DNA of 64,000 nucleotides from Nocardiopsis quinghaiensis (GCF_008638365.1 NZ_VWVU01000029.1:27360-91359); one strand, 5' to 3'; numbered from the stretch's first letter, positions 8,588-17,748 are shown. The notes: generated by a model from the letters alone, not told the origin. Made by a program: numbers and translations.

Positions 8588-9883
8588 TCACCCGGGCTCT
8601 CCGTGGGTGATGAGCAGCATCGCCACGTCGTCCTGGAGCGGTCCTCCGTTGCTGCGCTCGGCCTCGTCCACCAGGTGTTCGGGCAACTGCGGCAGGGAGG
8701 TGTCCTGTGCCAGCACGCCGGTGACCATGCGGCGCAGGCCCGCGACCTCCAGGCGCGCGGGCGGAGCGCCGTCGTAGGCGTCCACGAGGCCGTCTGTGTA
8801 GAAGAGCATGGTCGACCCGACGGGAAGCACGACCTCGTCGATGTCGGTCTGCTCGACCGGGAAGATGCCCAGAGGGGGCTGGGGGGTGACCCGGGTCTCC
8901 TCGACCGCGCCGTCGCGCAGGATCATGGGCGGCGGGTGTCCCAGGACGCGGAGCCTGAACCGGTCGTCGCCGGTGTCCAGGCTCGCCATGCACAGCGTCG
9001 CGTACAGCTCCTCCTGTGCGCGTTCACTGACCAGGATGTCCTCCAGGTTGGGCAGGACCCGTTCCTCGTCGACGCCGCCCATGATGAGGGCGCGCCAGGC
9101 GATGCGCAGGCTGACGCCGAGGGCGGCCTCGTCGGGGCCGTGCCCGCTGACGTCGCCGATGATGACGTGGGTGGTGCCGTCCTTCTCGACCGCGTCGTAG
9201 AAGTCCCCGCCGACCAGGGCGCGCTTGCGGCCGGGGCGGTAGTAGGCGCGGTGCTCCAGCGGCGAGCGCTGGAGGAGGACCTGGGGCAGCAGCCCGCGTT
9301 CGAGGCGCATGTTCTCGCGGGCGCGCAGGCGGGCCTCACGAAGCTGGTGGGCGTTCTCGTCGGCGCGGCGCCGTTCGAGGGAGTAGCGCAGGCTGCGCCC
9401 GAGCAGGGAGCCGTCGACCTGGCCCTTGACGAGATAGTCCTGGGCGCCCGCGGCCACGGCGGCGACGCCCTCGTGTTCGTCGTCGAGCCCGGTGAGGACG
9501 ACGACGGCCGCTCCGGGCGCGCTCTCCAGGACCTCGCGGAGCAGGTCCAGGCCATGGGCGTCGGGGAGGTTGAGGTCGAGCAGCACGCAACCGCGGAACC
9601 CCTCAAGGTGCCCGCGCGCCTCACCGAGGGTCGGGACCCAGGTGATGCGCGTGGTCAGGGCCGTCTCGTCGAGGAGCTCCTCGGCGAGGAAGGCGTCACC
9701 GGGGTCGTCTTCGATCAGTAGGACGTCGACCGATTCGACGTTGGCCTCCCCGTGCTCGCTCGCAACGGTGTCGTCGTCCAGGAAGGCGCTGTCATGCGAG
9801 GCAGCACTGTTGGCGGAAGCGGCCCGTGCCGCCTCCTCGCCGATCACCGTCACGGGATCGTGCTCTGTTCTCCTGGTATCCAC
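8588..9883 (-). CDS. Receiver-PP2C fusion (RsbU-type serine phosphatase)
   Basis: Response regulator fused to a PPM/SpoIIE phosphatase, 431 residues. A 50-residue Ala/Ser/acidic N-terminus precedes a receiver (about 52-175) with LLIEDDPGDAF and phosphoacceptor Asp in VLLDLNLPDAHG. A helical linker then leads to the phosphatase (about 215-428) with VGGDFYDAV, IGDVSGHGPDEAA, MLFYTDGLVDA and DDVAMLLI metal-binding motifs. Such proteins dephosphorylate anti-anti-sigma factors and release stress sigma factors. GTG 9883 is preceded by AAGGG. It heads the operon with the CHASE3 kinase and Rcp1-like receiver. No anti-sigma or sigma gene is adjacent, so its target is elsewhere. Confidence 0.93.
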   Translation of the reverse strand: MDTRRTEHDPVTVIGEEAARAASANSAASHDSAFLDDDTVASEHGEANVESVDVLLIEDDPGDAFLAEELLDETALTTRITWVPTLGEARGHLEGFRGCVLLDLNLPDAHGLDLLREVLESAPGAAVVVLTGLDDEHEGVAAVAAGAQDYLVKGQVDGSLLGRSLRYSLERRRADENAHQLREARLRARENMRLERGLLPQVLLQRSPLEHRAYYRPGRKRALVGGDFYDAVEKDGTTHVIIGDVSGHGPDEAALGVSLRIAWRALIMGGVDEERVLPNLEDILVSERAQEELYATLCMASLDTGDDRFRLRVLGHPPPMILRDGAVEETRVTPQPPLGIFPVEQTDIDEVVLPVGSTMLFYTDGLVDAYDGAPPARLEVAGLRRMVTGVLAQDTSLPQLPEHLVDEAERSNGGPLQDDVAMLLITHGEPG

Positions 9884-10307
9884 TCATCGCCCTTGGTCTG
9901 CCGGTCCGTGGGGTGCTTCTTCGCGCCGCATGGCCCCGGAGGCATCCGGGGCTCTTCCCAACGGCTCGGACCGCACGGCATCCAAACGATAATCGCCCCG
10001 GCGACCTGTTGACCAGCGGCCGTGACGAGACACATCCGACGCCGACGGACGGAACCGTTGCGCCGTTCCACCCGTGGAAGGACCCGTTCCCGCCCGGGAC
10101 GGGTTCACGGAGGGGCTCCCCGCACCTGGATGGAACGGGCATATTCGCATGCAGAAGCACGTACGGGATGTGACGGGGGACACGCCTGGAACCAAGCGGA
10201 GCCTACCCGAGATCGTGTTCGACTCTCCCGGATCCACTCGAACGTGTTCCGGGGTTCGACCGGAGGAGGCCGGGAACGGTTTTTCGTGACAGGGTGTCGC
10301 ATCCGCC
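9884..10307. other. Intergenic region between divergent operons, no gene seen
   Basis: About 420 bp between the RsbU-type gene (minus) and heme oxygenase (plus). Reading frames here are short and lack a plausible ribosome site. It should carry the promoter of the signalling operon but no convincing -35/-10 pair could be fixed by eye. A 10-bp palindrome GAACGTGTTC lies at 10240-10249. Confidence 0.5.
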
Positions 10308-10343
10308 TTGACAGTGCCGGACATCTAAATGACATGATGTCAT
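10308..10343 (+). promoter_or_regulatory. Heme oxygenase promoter with overlapping 15-bp palindromic operator
   Basis: TTGACA at 10308-10313 is a consensus -35. The best -10 at suitable distance, CATGAT (10333-10338), lies inside ATGACATGATGTCAT (10329-10343), a perfect inverted repeat with a single central base. A repressor bound there would block the promoter. A TetR gene follows heme oxygenase and is the natural candidate. From memory, the heme-sensing TetR protein HrtR of Lactococcus binds a palindrome with the same ATGACA/TGTCAT arms. Confidence 0.65.
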
Positions 10344-10375
10344 AAAACATGTGGCACGGAAGGCGGACAGTACCG

Positions 10376-11065
10376 ATGAGCACAGCGGCCGAGGCCCCCA
10401 CGACGGCCGTCCCCGATTCGCCCGAGTCGTTCTCCGAACGGCTCAGGGCCGCGACCTGGGGCGATCACCAGGCCGCGGAGGACCACGGGTTCGCCCGGGC
10501 CCTCCTGGACGGCACGCTCTCCCTGGCCGGGTACACCGGGATGGTCGCCCAGCACTACTTCGCCTACGTCGCGCTGGAGGAGACCGGCAGGCTGCTGGCG
10601 GACGATCCCGTCGCCGGAGGGTTCCACCGGCCGGAACTGGAACGGGTCCCCGCCCTGGTCCGCGACCTGGAGCACCTGCTCGGCGCCGACTGGCGCGAGC
10701 GGATCTCCCCCAGCCCGGCCACCCGCACCTACGCGGCGCGCATCGAACAGATGGCGGACCACCCCGAGGGGTTCGTCGCCCACCACTACACCCGCTACAT
10801 GGGCGACGTGTCCGGGGGCCAGTTCATCCGCCGCGTGGCGGCCCGGGCCTACGGGTTCACCGACGGGGCCGGTACCGCCTTCTACGTCTTCGACGGGCTG
10901 GGCAGCCTCCCCCGGTTCCGCGCCGGGTACCGGGAACGGCTCGACTCCCTGGACCTGGACGAGACCGCCGCGGCCCGCCTGGTGGCCGAGACCCGGCTGG
11001 CCTACCAGCTCAACACCGAGGTGTTCGCCGACCTGGGCCGGACGTACGTGCCCGGCGCGGCCTGA
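10376..11065 (+). CDS. Biliverdin-producing heme oxygenase
   Basis: Opens heme to biliverdin, CO and free iron using reduced ferredoxin or flavoprotein electrons. The 229-residue protein has the proximal-ligand segment LRAATWGDHQAAE (His31) and the distal-helix motif YMGDVSGGQFIRR, both diagnostic of HmuO/HO-1-type enzymes. ATG 10376 has AAGGCGG upstream; an in-frame ATG at 10349 would add nine residues but lies closer to the promoter. The gene is followed after 71 bp by a TetR regulator, and its promoter overlaps a perfect palindrome, so heme- or iron-dependent control is likely. No heme transporter is adjacent. Confidence 0.93.
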   Translation: MSTAAEAPTTAVPDSPESFSERLRAATWGDHQAAEDHGFARALLDGTLSLAGYTGMVAQHYFAYVALEETGRLLADDPVAGGFHRPELERVPALVRDLEHLLGADWRERISPSPATRTYAARIEQMADHPEGFVAHHYTRYMGDVSGGQFIRRVAARAYGFTDGAGTAFYVFDGLGSLPRFRAGYRERLDSLDLDETAAARLVAETRLAYQLNTEVFADLGRTYVPGAA

Positions 11066-11136
11066 GGCGCCCGAGGCCGCTCCACGACGCCGCCGGAACA
11101 CGCCACGGCGTCCCCGTGCCGTGACACCATAGGAGG

Positions 11137-11796
11137 ATGCCCAAGATCACGGCTCCCACCATCGCCGCCCACCGCGCCCGTACGCGGGAGCGCATCATGG
11201 AGGCCGTCGACGAGCTGATCCGGACCCAGGGGATCGACCGTGTCTCCATGACCGACGTGGCCAACTCCGCGGGTCTGACCCGCACCGCGCTGTACAACTA
11301 CTTCCCCGACAAGCCCGCCCTGCTCCTGGCGTTCACCGAGCAGGTCAACATCGCCTTCGTCGAGCGGTACCGGCGCGAACTGCCCTCGGGAGTGTCGGCG
11401 GCACGACGGCTCTCGGCGTTCGTCCGCCTCCAGTTGGAAGGCATCATGGCGCATCCGCACCCGCCCGCCGCCGAGCTCGGGGCCAGCCTCGGCCCCGACG
11501 CCTACCAGGCGCTCGCCGCCCACGTGGCGCCCATGCAGCGCCTGCTGACCGAGATCCTGGAGGAGGGCACCCTCGCGGGCGAGTTCGACTCCCTGCCCGC
11601 CGAGCACACGGCCCGGCTCACCCTGTCGATGGTCGGCTCCCAGCGCCTGCCGCTCGTCAGCGGCGAGATCGACCTGGACGAGACCCACGCGCTGGTCACC
11701 CGGTTCGTGCTCCGCGCCCTCGGAGTGGTGACCGAAACCGTCGACACCATCCTCCTCAAACCCACAGGCACCACAACCCAGGGTGGGAGGGTATAA
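11137..11796 (+). CDS. TetR family transcriptional regulator
   Basis: One-component repressor, 219 residues. The N-terminal helix-turn-helix covers about residues 12-60, with SMTDVANSAGLTRTALYNYF as the recognition unit; the C-terminal ligand-binding half has no recognisable signature. AGGAGG abuts the ATG directly with no spacer, which is odd, but no other in-frame start precedes the DNA-binding domain. Downstream of heme oxygenase on the same strand, it is the probable ligand of the palindrome at 10329-10343. Heme, biliverdin or a porphyrin are plausible inducers by analogy with HrtR; this is inference. Confidence 0.88.
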   Translation: MPKITAPTIAAHRARTRERIMEAVDELIRTQGIDRVSMTDVANSAGLTRTALYNYFPDKPALLLAFTEQVNIAFVERYRRELPSGVSAARRLSAFVRLQLEGIMAHPHPPAAELGASLGPDAYQALAAHVAPMQRLLTEILEEGTLAGEFDSLPAEHTARLTLSMVGSQRLPLVSGEIDLDETHALVTRFVLRALGVVTETVDTILLKPTGTTTQGGRV

Positions 11797-11946
11797 ACAC
11801 CAGGTCATAAGGGTTGGGGCCTAACTCCCGTCACAACGTCGGCCGGGCGCTCCCAGGTCGCGACGGCACGGCCCCATCGGCAAGAATCGGTGCCCCGTCC
11901 GCCCCGGACGGTTACCCCTTCGACCGAGTGTGAGGACCTCTCCGAC

Positions 11947-12207
11947 GTGTCCCTCGTACTGATCATCCTCGGCGCCGCCCTGGTGTCGGTCGCCCTGTTC
12001 AACAAGGTGCCCCGCTACGTGCCCGGACGGTCCTCGGCTCCCCGTTCCGGCCGCGGCGGCTCCGTGACCACCGCGGGGCGCCCCGGGGCGCCCCCGCGCG
12101 TGCGCCTGATCCCGGCCCGGCTCACCGAGCAGGGCCGGGCACTGCTCACCGCGGTCGGCGGCAGCACCCTGATCTTGGCGCTCTTCCTCACCCTGTTCGG
12201 TTTCTGA
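11947..12207 (+). CDS. Small two-helix membrane protein, function unknown
   Basis: Not recognised as a named family. From GTG 11947 it encodes 86 residues: a hydrophobic helix at the start (SLVLIILGAALVSVALF), a basic Gly/Arg/Pro-rich middle of about 45 residues, and a second helix near the end (LILALFLTLFGF). GAGGA ten bases upstream supports this start, and the hydrophobic N-terminus makes it more sensible than the upstream ATG at 11890. It is convergent with the exonuclease gene and 150 bp after the TetR gene. The coding statistics are consistent with a real gene. Confidence 0.6.
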   Translation: MSLVLIILGAALVSVALFNKVPRYVPGRSSAPRSGRGGSVTTAGRPGAPPRVRLIPARLTEQGRALLTAVGGSTLILALFLTLFGF

Positions 12208-12222
12208 GCGCGGCCCGGCCGT

Positions 12223-13131
12223 TCAGGCCCCGCCGACGTGGCCGCCCACCAGTCTCACCAGCAGTCCGCCCGCGGCCGTGGCCGCGATCCCGCCCGTCAC
12301 GGCGGCGACCGTGGCCAGCCGCTCCCGGACACGGGTGTCGCGGTGCGCGACCGCCTCGGCCGTCGCCCGGTCCGTGGCGCCGAAGGACCCGCCGCACAGC
12401 ACCGGGTCCAGTTCGTGGGGCCGCCACCGCGCACGCCAGCGGCTCAGCGGCTGCAACCCGCCGGGCACCGACGCCGTACGCGGCTTCCACCGGACCGGCG
12501 TGTCCGCCGTTCCGGGAGCCGGACCCGTCGCCGCGAAGCGCTTCGGGGAGGGCCCGACGTAGCGCAGCTCGCCCGGGGCGTTGGTGAGCATCTCCGCGAG
12601 CAGCTTGGCGCAGGCACGGGCGTCACCCAGCGCCGTGTGCTGCCCGGTCGGCCAGTCACCGCTGAGCTGGAAGGAGGCCTTGGGCAGCGAGTACCGCTCC
12701 AGGTCCACCTGCGAACGCAGCGCGCGCAGCGTGCACAGTCCGGACTGTCCCGTCGGCAGACCCGCGAAAGCCAGCTCCGAGTCGAGGAAGCGCTGTTCGA
12801 AGTCGAGGTTGTGGCTGACCACGACCGCGCCGGACAGCAGCCCGGCCAGCCTGGGCGCCACCTGGGCGATGGTCGGGGCACCGACGGTGTCGCTCTCGGT
12901 GATGCCGTGGAACTCCCGTCCGCCCACCGGCGCGCGCGGGTCGACCAGGGTGCTGAACTCCTCGACCAGTTTGCCGTCGCCCCGCACACGCACCACGGCG
13001 ATCTCCACGATGCGCGCGCCCTCGCGCGGGTCGAGGCCGGTGGTCTCCATGTCGAGCACCGCGTACTCCAGGTCCGCCGCCCGCATGCCGACCCGGCGCC
13101 GGGTCAGCGCGCCCGCCCGCAGCGTTCCCAT
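12223..13131 (-). CDS. DnaQ-like 3'-5' exonuclease (DEDDh family)
   Basis: Predicted 3'-5' exonuclease of the DnaQ superfamily, 302 residues. Exo I is VLDMETTGLDP, exo II VVSHNLDFEQRFL and exo III HTALGDARACAKLL with the catalytic His, so all metal-binding residues are present. The exonuclease domain spans about residues 20-185. The C-terminal 115 residues are not a polymerase or BRCT domain that I recognise and end in a hydrophobic, Gly-rich helix (about 277-300), so the protein may be membrane associated. ATG 13131 is about 11 bases after GAGGGAG. It is more likely a repair or RNA-turnover exonuclease than the replicative epsilon subunit. Confidence 0.85.
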   Translation of the reverse strand: MGTLRAGALTRRRVGMRAADLEYAVLDMETTGLDPREGARIVEIAVVRVRGDGKLVEEFSTLVDPRAPVGGREFHGITESDTVGAPTIAQVAPRLAGLLSGAVVVSHNLDFEQRFLDSELAFAGLPTGQSGLCTLRALRSQVDLERYSLPKASFQLSGDWPTGQHTALGDARACAKLLAEMLTNAPGELRYVGPSPKRFAATGPAPGTADTPVRWKPRTASVPGGLQPLSRWRARWRPHELDPVLCGGSFGATDRATAEAVAHRDTRVRERLATVAAVTGGIAATAAGGLLVRLVGGHVGGA

Positions 13132-13400
13132 CGTGTGCCCCACTCCCTCGTCCCACCTTGTCGGCCGGTCGTTCCTCCTGGTGTGTACCGGCAACGACCC
13201 TACTCCCCGTGTCCGACAACGCTTCCCGCGCGCACCCCACCGCCCCGGAGACCCCACCGCCGTTCCCCGTGGTCCGCGCGGTCCGCGTCCGCCGGGCGAC
13301 CGGAAGAAAGGTGGATTATGTAACGTTCTTAGGCGTGTCCACCCAGGCGAGGACACTCCACGCACACCCTGCCCCGACCTCAACGGCGAGGAGAGCCCGC

Positions 13401-14363
13401 ATGCCCCAGAAACCGCTGCCCGAGTACGTCCCCCTGGCGGAGGTCGTCCGGTCCGGGATGCTCGAGAGCGTCCACTACGGCGCGGTCGTCGGGCTGTCCC
13501 CGGACGGCCGGACCGCCTACGCGCGCGGCCCCGTGCACCAGCCCATGTTCCCGCGCTCCTCCGCCAAGCCCTTCCAGGCGCTGGCGATGCTGCGCGCGGG
13601 CGCGCCCCTGGAGGGCTCCTCCCTGGCCGTCGCCGCGGGCAGCCACAGCGGCGAGGACCTCCACGTCGCCGAGGCCGAGCGCGTCCTCGCCGCGGCCGGA
13701 CTCACCGCCGACGACCTGCGCTGCCCGCCCGACGCCCCCGGCGGCAGGGAGGCCCGCGAGGAGTTCGTCCGCGCCGGCCGGGGGCCTGAGCGCGTGCTGA
13801 TGAACTGCTCGGGCAAGCACGCGGGCATGCTCTCCGCCTGCGTCGCCCAGGGGTGGAGCACCGGCGACTACCTCGACCCCGGACACCCCTTCCAGGTGCT
13901 CGTGCGCGAGACCATCGAGGACCTGTGCGAGGAGCCCGTCGCGCACACCGCCGTGGACGGCTGCGGGGCGCCCCAGCTCGCCGTCACCCTGACCGGGCTG
14001 GCCCGGGGCCTGTGGCGTATGCGCACCGCCCCCGGGGGCTCCCAGGAGCGCGCGGTGGTCGACGCGATGAGCTCCCACCCGCTGTACGTGGCGGGCACCG
14101 GCCGTATCGACACCGACCTCATGACGCGGATGCCCGGGCTGGTCGCCAAGGGCGGCGCCGACGGCGTCCTGCTGCTCGGCGCCGCCACCGGCGAGACCGC
14201 CGCCGTCAAGATCAGCGACGGGGACGCCGAGCAGCGCGCGCGTACCCTGGTCGCACTCGACGCGCTGCGGACCCTCGGTGTGGACGTGTCCTCCGTCCAG
14301 GACCGGTTGCGCGTCGACGTCCACGGAGGTGGCGCCCCCGTCGGCGAGGTCCGCCCACTCTGA
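13401..14363 (+). CDS. L-asparaginase II-like protein
   Basis: Member of the asparaginase II family first named from Rhizobium (unrelated to the E. coli enzymes), 320 residues. Characteristic segments are FPRSSAKPFQALAML near residue 55, NCSGKHAGMLSACV, DGCGAPQLAVTLTGLA and MTRMPGLVAKGGADGVLLL, whose Ser-x-x-Lys and Cys-Gly elements form the active site in characterised members. The expected reaction is asparagine to aspartate plus ammonia. ATG 13401 is preceded by GGCGAGGAG. The flavoprotein that follows is 44 bp away on the same strand, so the two may be co-transcribed, though no functional link is obvious. Confidence 0.9.
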   Translation: MPQKPLPEYVPLAEVVRSGMLESVHYGAVVGLSPDGRTAYARGPVHQPMFPRSSAKPFQALAMLRAGAPLEGSSLAVAAGSHSGEDLHVAEAERVLAAAGLTADDLRCPPDAPGGREAREEFVRAGRGPERVLMNCSGKHAGMLSACVAQGWSTGDYLDPGHPFQVLVRETIEDLCEEPVAHTAVDGCGAPQLAVTLTGLARGLWRMRTAPGGSQERAVVDAMSSHPLYVAGTGRIDTDLMTRMPGLVAKGGADGVLLLGAATGETAAVKISDGDAEQRARTLVALDALRTLGVDVSSVQDRLRVDVHGGGAPVGEVRPL

Positions 14364-14407
14364 CGAACCCTCCCGTGAGGGACCACACCACCGAAAGGGA
14401 CACCACC

Positions 14408-15676
14408 GTGCGGGACACCCTGAACGACATCGTCATCGTCGGCGCCGGGATGGCGGGGCTGCACACCGCCGAGGCGCTGCGCGAACGCGGGTTCGAGGGG
14501 CGGCTGACACTCGTCGGCGAGGAGGCGCACCGCCCCTACTCGCGGCCGCCGCTGTCCAAGGAGGTCCTGACCGGCATGGGCATGGACCCCTCCGGGGGCG
14601 GTCCCGGCTGGCTGGTGGGCCACCGGGCGCTGCGGCTGCGCGGCGAGGAGGCCGTGGACGAACTCGACCTGGACTTCCGTCCGAGCAGCCGGGCCGTGGG
14701 GCTGGACACCGACACCCGCGAGGTGCGCGTGTCCGGTCCCGGCGGCACCGGGACGGTGCGCTACGACGGCCTGGTGATCGCCACGGGTGCGCGGGCGCGG
14801 CGCCCCGACACCGGCCTGGCGGGCGTGCACGTCCTGCGCACGCTGGACGACGCCGAGGCGGTGCGGGCGGAGTTCGACTCCGGCGGCCGCCTGGTGGTGG
14901 TCGGAGCCGGGTTCGTCGGCGCCGAGGTGGCGGCCAGCGCCCGCGCGGTGGGCATGGACGTGACGCTGGTGGAGGCGGCTCCCACACCGCTGACCCGGGT
15001 GGTGGACCCGCGGATCGGCGAGGTCCTGACCGAGCTGCACCGGGAGAACGGCGTGGACGTGCGCCTGGGCGTGGGCGTGGCCGGCTTCGAGGGCCGGGAC
15101 CGGGTGGAACGCGTCCGCCTGGCCGACGGCTCCGCCGTGGAGACCTCCCTGGTGGTCGCCGGGATCGGCGTGCACCTGAACACCGAGTGGCTGCGCGGGT
15201 CCGGGGTGGAGCTGATGGCCGACGGCTCGGTGGCGTGCGACGAGTACTCCGCGACGTCGGTGCCGAACGTGTACGCGGTCGGCGACCTGGCGAACTGGCC
15301 GCACCCGCGCTACGGCGGGCGGATCCGGCTGGAGCACTGGACCAACGCGGGAGAGCAGGGCGAGGCCGCCGCGCACAACCTGCTCGCGGGCGAGAAAGGG
15401 CGCACGCCCTTCACCCCGGTCCCCTACTTCTGGTCGGACCAATACAAGATGAAGGTCCAGCTGCTGGGGCAGGGCGCCCCGGCCGATCGGGTCACCTTCG
15501 TGCACGGTTCCCCGGAGGACCGAAAGTTCGTGGCCTTCCTCGGCCGGGACGGGATGCTCACCGGTGTGCTGGGGCTGCGCTCCACACCGCGGACGATGCG
15601 CTACCGGGGGCTGTTGGAGAAGCCGACGACGTGGGACGAGGCCTTGGAGGCCGCCGGGTTCACTCCCGTACGGTGA
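14408..15676 (+). CDS. FAD/NAD(P)-dependent ferredoxin (rubredoxin/putidaredoxin) reductase-like oxidoreductase
   Basis: Flavoprotein reductase of the ferredoxin/putidaredoxin type, 422 residues. FAD-binding IVIVGAGMAGLHTAEAL is near residue 9, the second NAD(P) Rossmann motif is LVVVGAGFVGAEVAASA, and the second FAD motif is NVYAVGDLANWP. The last 85 residues match the reductase C-terminal domain (PYFWSDQYKMKVQLLG). It should pass NAD(P)H electrons to a ferredoxin serving P450s or dioxygenases. No ferredoxin or P450 is adjacent. GTG 14408 has AAAGGG eight bases upstream. Confidence 0.9.
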   Translation: MRDTLNDIVIVGAGMAGLHTAEALRERGFEGRLTLVGEEAHRPYSRPPLSKEVLTGMGMDPSGGGPGWLVGHRALRLRGEEAVDELDLDFRPSSRAVGLDTDTREVRVSGPGGTGTVRYDGLVIATGARARRPDTGLAGVHVLRTLDDAEAVRAEFDSGGRLVVVGAGFVGAEVAASARAVGMDVTLVEAAPTPLTRVVDPRIGEVLTELHRENGVDVRLGVGVAGFEGRDRVERVRLADGSAVETSLVVAGIGVHLNTEWLRGSGVELMADGSVACDEYSATSVPNVYAVGDLANWPHPRYGGRIRLEHWTNAGEQGEAAAHNLLAGEKGRTPFTPVPYFWSDQYKMKVQLLGQGAPADRVTFVHGSPEDRKFVAFLGRDGMLTGVLGLRSTPRTMRYRGLLEKPTTWDEALEAAGFTPVR

Positions 15677-15822
15677 CGGCCCGCCCGGGGCACACGCGCC
15701 CGGCCCGGCGGACGCGCTCGCCGGTGACGAAACCAGACATCACGTGAACCGTCGGCGATCGAGCACTGTCACACTCCCGACGGCACCGAGCCCCTACGGT
15801 GCCGTTGAGAAAGGTGCGTGAA

Positions 15823-17748
15823 GTGAGCGAGAACGAGACCGCCATGAGTTCCGAGGACTCGTCGCCGGCGGGACCGCCCGGCCCCCCGGGCCCTCCCCCG
15901 GGGACGCGCCAGCACGGCCCTCCGTTCGGGCCCCCCTCCTACGCGCAGCAGTACCAGCAGATGTACCACCGGCCGCCCAGACCCCGGGTCCCGCTGCCCC
16001 GGGCGCCCGCGTGGCTGCCGGTCGCCGTGCTCGGCGTCGGCGTGGTGGCCGCTCTGCTGGCCACACTCGACCGGCCGGGGATCGGCCTGGTCATCACCGG
16101 CGTGGTCGCCGGTCTGACCGCGCTCGCCGCCCTCATGGTGCGCCCCTCCATCCCCGAGAGCGGCGTGGAGGAAGGGGAGGAGGGAAGGTCCGAGGACTCC
16201 GGGACCGGAGGCGGTCGCCCCCTCTCCGCGACCACGGGGAGCGGCCCCGCCGAGAGGGCGGAAGACGGGGCACCGCCACCTGAGGGCACCGCCGACACCG
16301 CCGAGGCGGTGGAGTCCGACGCCGGCGACTCCACAGGGGCGCCGCCCCTGTGGAGCACTGACACAGCCCCCGGGCCCGACCGCTACTCCCACACCTGGTC
16401 GGCCGTCTACGGCGTGCTCGCCGCCGCCCTGCTGTTCACGGCGGTGTTCCGCGACGCGGTCTGGGTGCTCCTCTGGACGCTGGCCGCGTCCTTCCTCTTC
16501 GCCTCGATGGCCTTCGCCGCGCGCAACCCGGCCTCGCGCCAGGGCGCGGTCGGCGTCCTCACCGGATCCCTGGCCCTGTTCCGCAACCTGCCCTCCACGC
16601 CCCGTTTCCTGACCGCGCCGCTGCGCGGTGCGCGATCCCGCGACCTGGTCGGGCCGGTCGTGCTCACCGTGCTGTCCACGGTCGTCCTGCTGCTCGTCTT
16701 CGGCCTGCTGTTCGCGTTCGCCGACGCGGTGTTCGCCGGCTATCTGTACCGGATCTTCTCGGGGCTGTTCTCGGGGCCCCACGCGTTCAACCCGCTCGGC
16801 GACCTGTTCGCCGCGGTGGTGGCCGTCCTCTTCACCGGCGCCGCGGTCCTGACCGCCCGCCGCCGCCACGCGCCCAAGCCCGTCCCCCACCCCGGCCCCG
16901 CGGCCGCCGGCTCCGACCGGACGCCCCTTCCGGTGTGGGTGTGGACGATCCCGCTCGGCGCCCTGGTCCTGCTGTTCACCGCCTTCCTCGCGGTGCAGGC
17001 CGTCGCCATGTTCGGCGGCGAGGACCACGTCCAGCGCGTCGCCGGGGTCACCTACGCCGAGTACGCCCGCCAGGGCTTCTTCCAGCTGGTCGTGGTCAGC
17101 GTGCTGGTCCTGTGCGTCACCGCGGTGGCCGTGCGCGTCCTGCCGTCCCGTCCGGCCGCCACCCGCACCCTGCGCAACGTCCTGCTCGGGCTGCTGTGCG
17201 TGCTCACCCTGGTCATCCTCGCCTCGGCGATGATGCGCCTGCAGCTGTACATCGACACCTTCGGCCTGACCCGGCTGCGGATCAGCGCCGAGACGTGGAT
17301 CCTGTGGAGCGCCGGGGTGTTCGGCCTGGTGATCGCGGCGGGCGTGCTCAACACCCTGGGCCGGCCGGCGGCCTGGCTGCCCAGGGTCACGGTCGCCCTC
17401 TCCGGCGTCGCCCTGGCCGTGTTCGCCTACGGCAACCCCGACCTGCGCATCGCCGAGAGCCACCACGACCTGGACCTGGCCGTGGTCGACACCTGGTACC
17501 TGCGCGACCTGTCCACCGACGCGGTCCCCGGGCTGATGGGACTGGAGGGCGAGGACCGCGACTGCGCGCTGGTGGGGTTCCAGGACCGTATGGAGGATCT
17601 CGGCGACATGGATTTCGCGTCGTGGAACCTGTCCCGCCACCAGGGACACCAGCAGCTGGACGAGCTGGGCCTGTTCGACATCGGCGGCCAGGCGGGCCTG
17701 GACTGCTCCTTCGACCGCGTGTCCGACCTGCCGGATCAGTACGACTAG
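15823..17748 (+). CDS. DUF4173/DUF4153-type polytopic membrane protein
   Basis: Integral membrane protein, 641 residues, function unknown. The N-terminal 65 residues are Pro/Gly/Ser-rich and cytoplasmic. About 10-12 hydrophobic helices follow in two blocks, separated by a long acidic Ser/Thr linker (about residues 118-190). The YAEYARQGFFQLVVVS segment is characteristic of DUF4173. The last 100 residues are soluble and carry two conserved Cys and His-rich stretches, probably outside the membrane. GTG 15823 follows AAAGG; a GTG at 15799 is possible. In other actinomycetes these proteins are often near two-component systems, but no partner is adjacent here. Confidence 0.8.
   Translation: MSENETAMSSEDSSPAGPPGPPGPPPGTRQHGPPFGPPSYAQQYQQMYHRPPRPRVPLPRAPAWLPVAVLGVGVVAALLATLDRPGIGLVITGVVAGLTALAALMVRPSIPESGVEEGEEGRSEDSGTGGGRPLSATTGSGPAERAEDGAPPPEGTADTAEAVESDAGDSTGAPPLWSTDTAPGPDRYSHTWSAVYGVLAAALLFTAVFRDAVWVLLWTLAASFLFASMAFAARNPASRQGAVGVLTGSLALFRNLPSTPRFLTAPLRGARSRDLVGPVVLTVLSTVVLLLVFGLLFAFADAVFAGYLYRIFSGLFSGPHAFNPLGDLFAAVVAVLFTGAAVLTARRRHAPKPVPHPGPAAAGSDRTPLPVWVWTIPLGALVLLFTAFLAVQAVAMFGGEDHVQRVAGVTYAEYARQGFFQLVVVSVLVLCVTAVAVRVLPSRPAATRTLRNVLLGLLCVLTLVILASAMMRLQLYIDTFGLTRLRISAETWILWSAGVFGLVIAAGVLNTLGRPAAWLPRVTVALSGVALAVFAYGNPDLRIAESHHDLDLAVVDTWYLRDLSTDAVPGLMGLEGEDRDCALVGFQDRMEDLGDMDFASWNLSRHQGHQQLDELGLFDIGGQAGLDCSFDRVSDLPDQYD

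Noticed and set aside
10240..10249. GAACGTGTTC palindrome as a KstR-type box
   Set aside because: It is 130 bp from the heme oxygenase start and outer bases of the KstR pattern are missing. A 10-bp palindrome can occur by chance.
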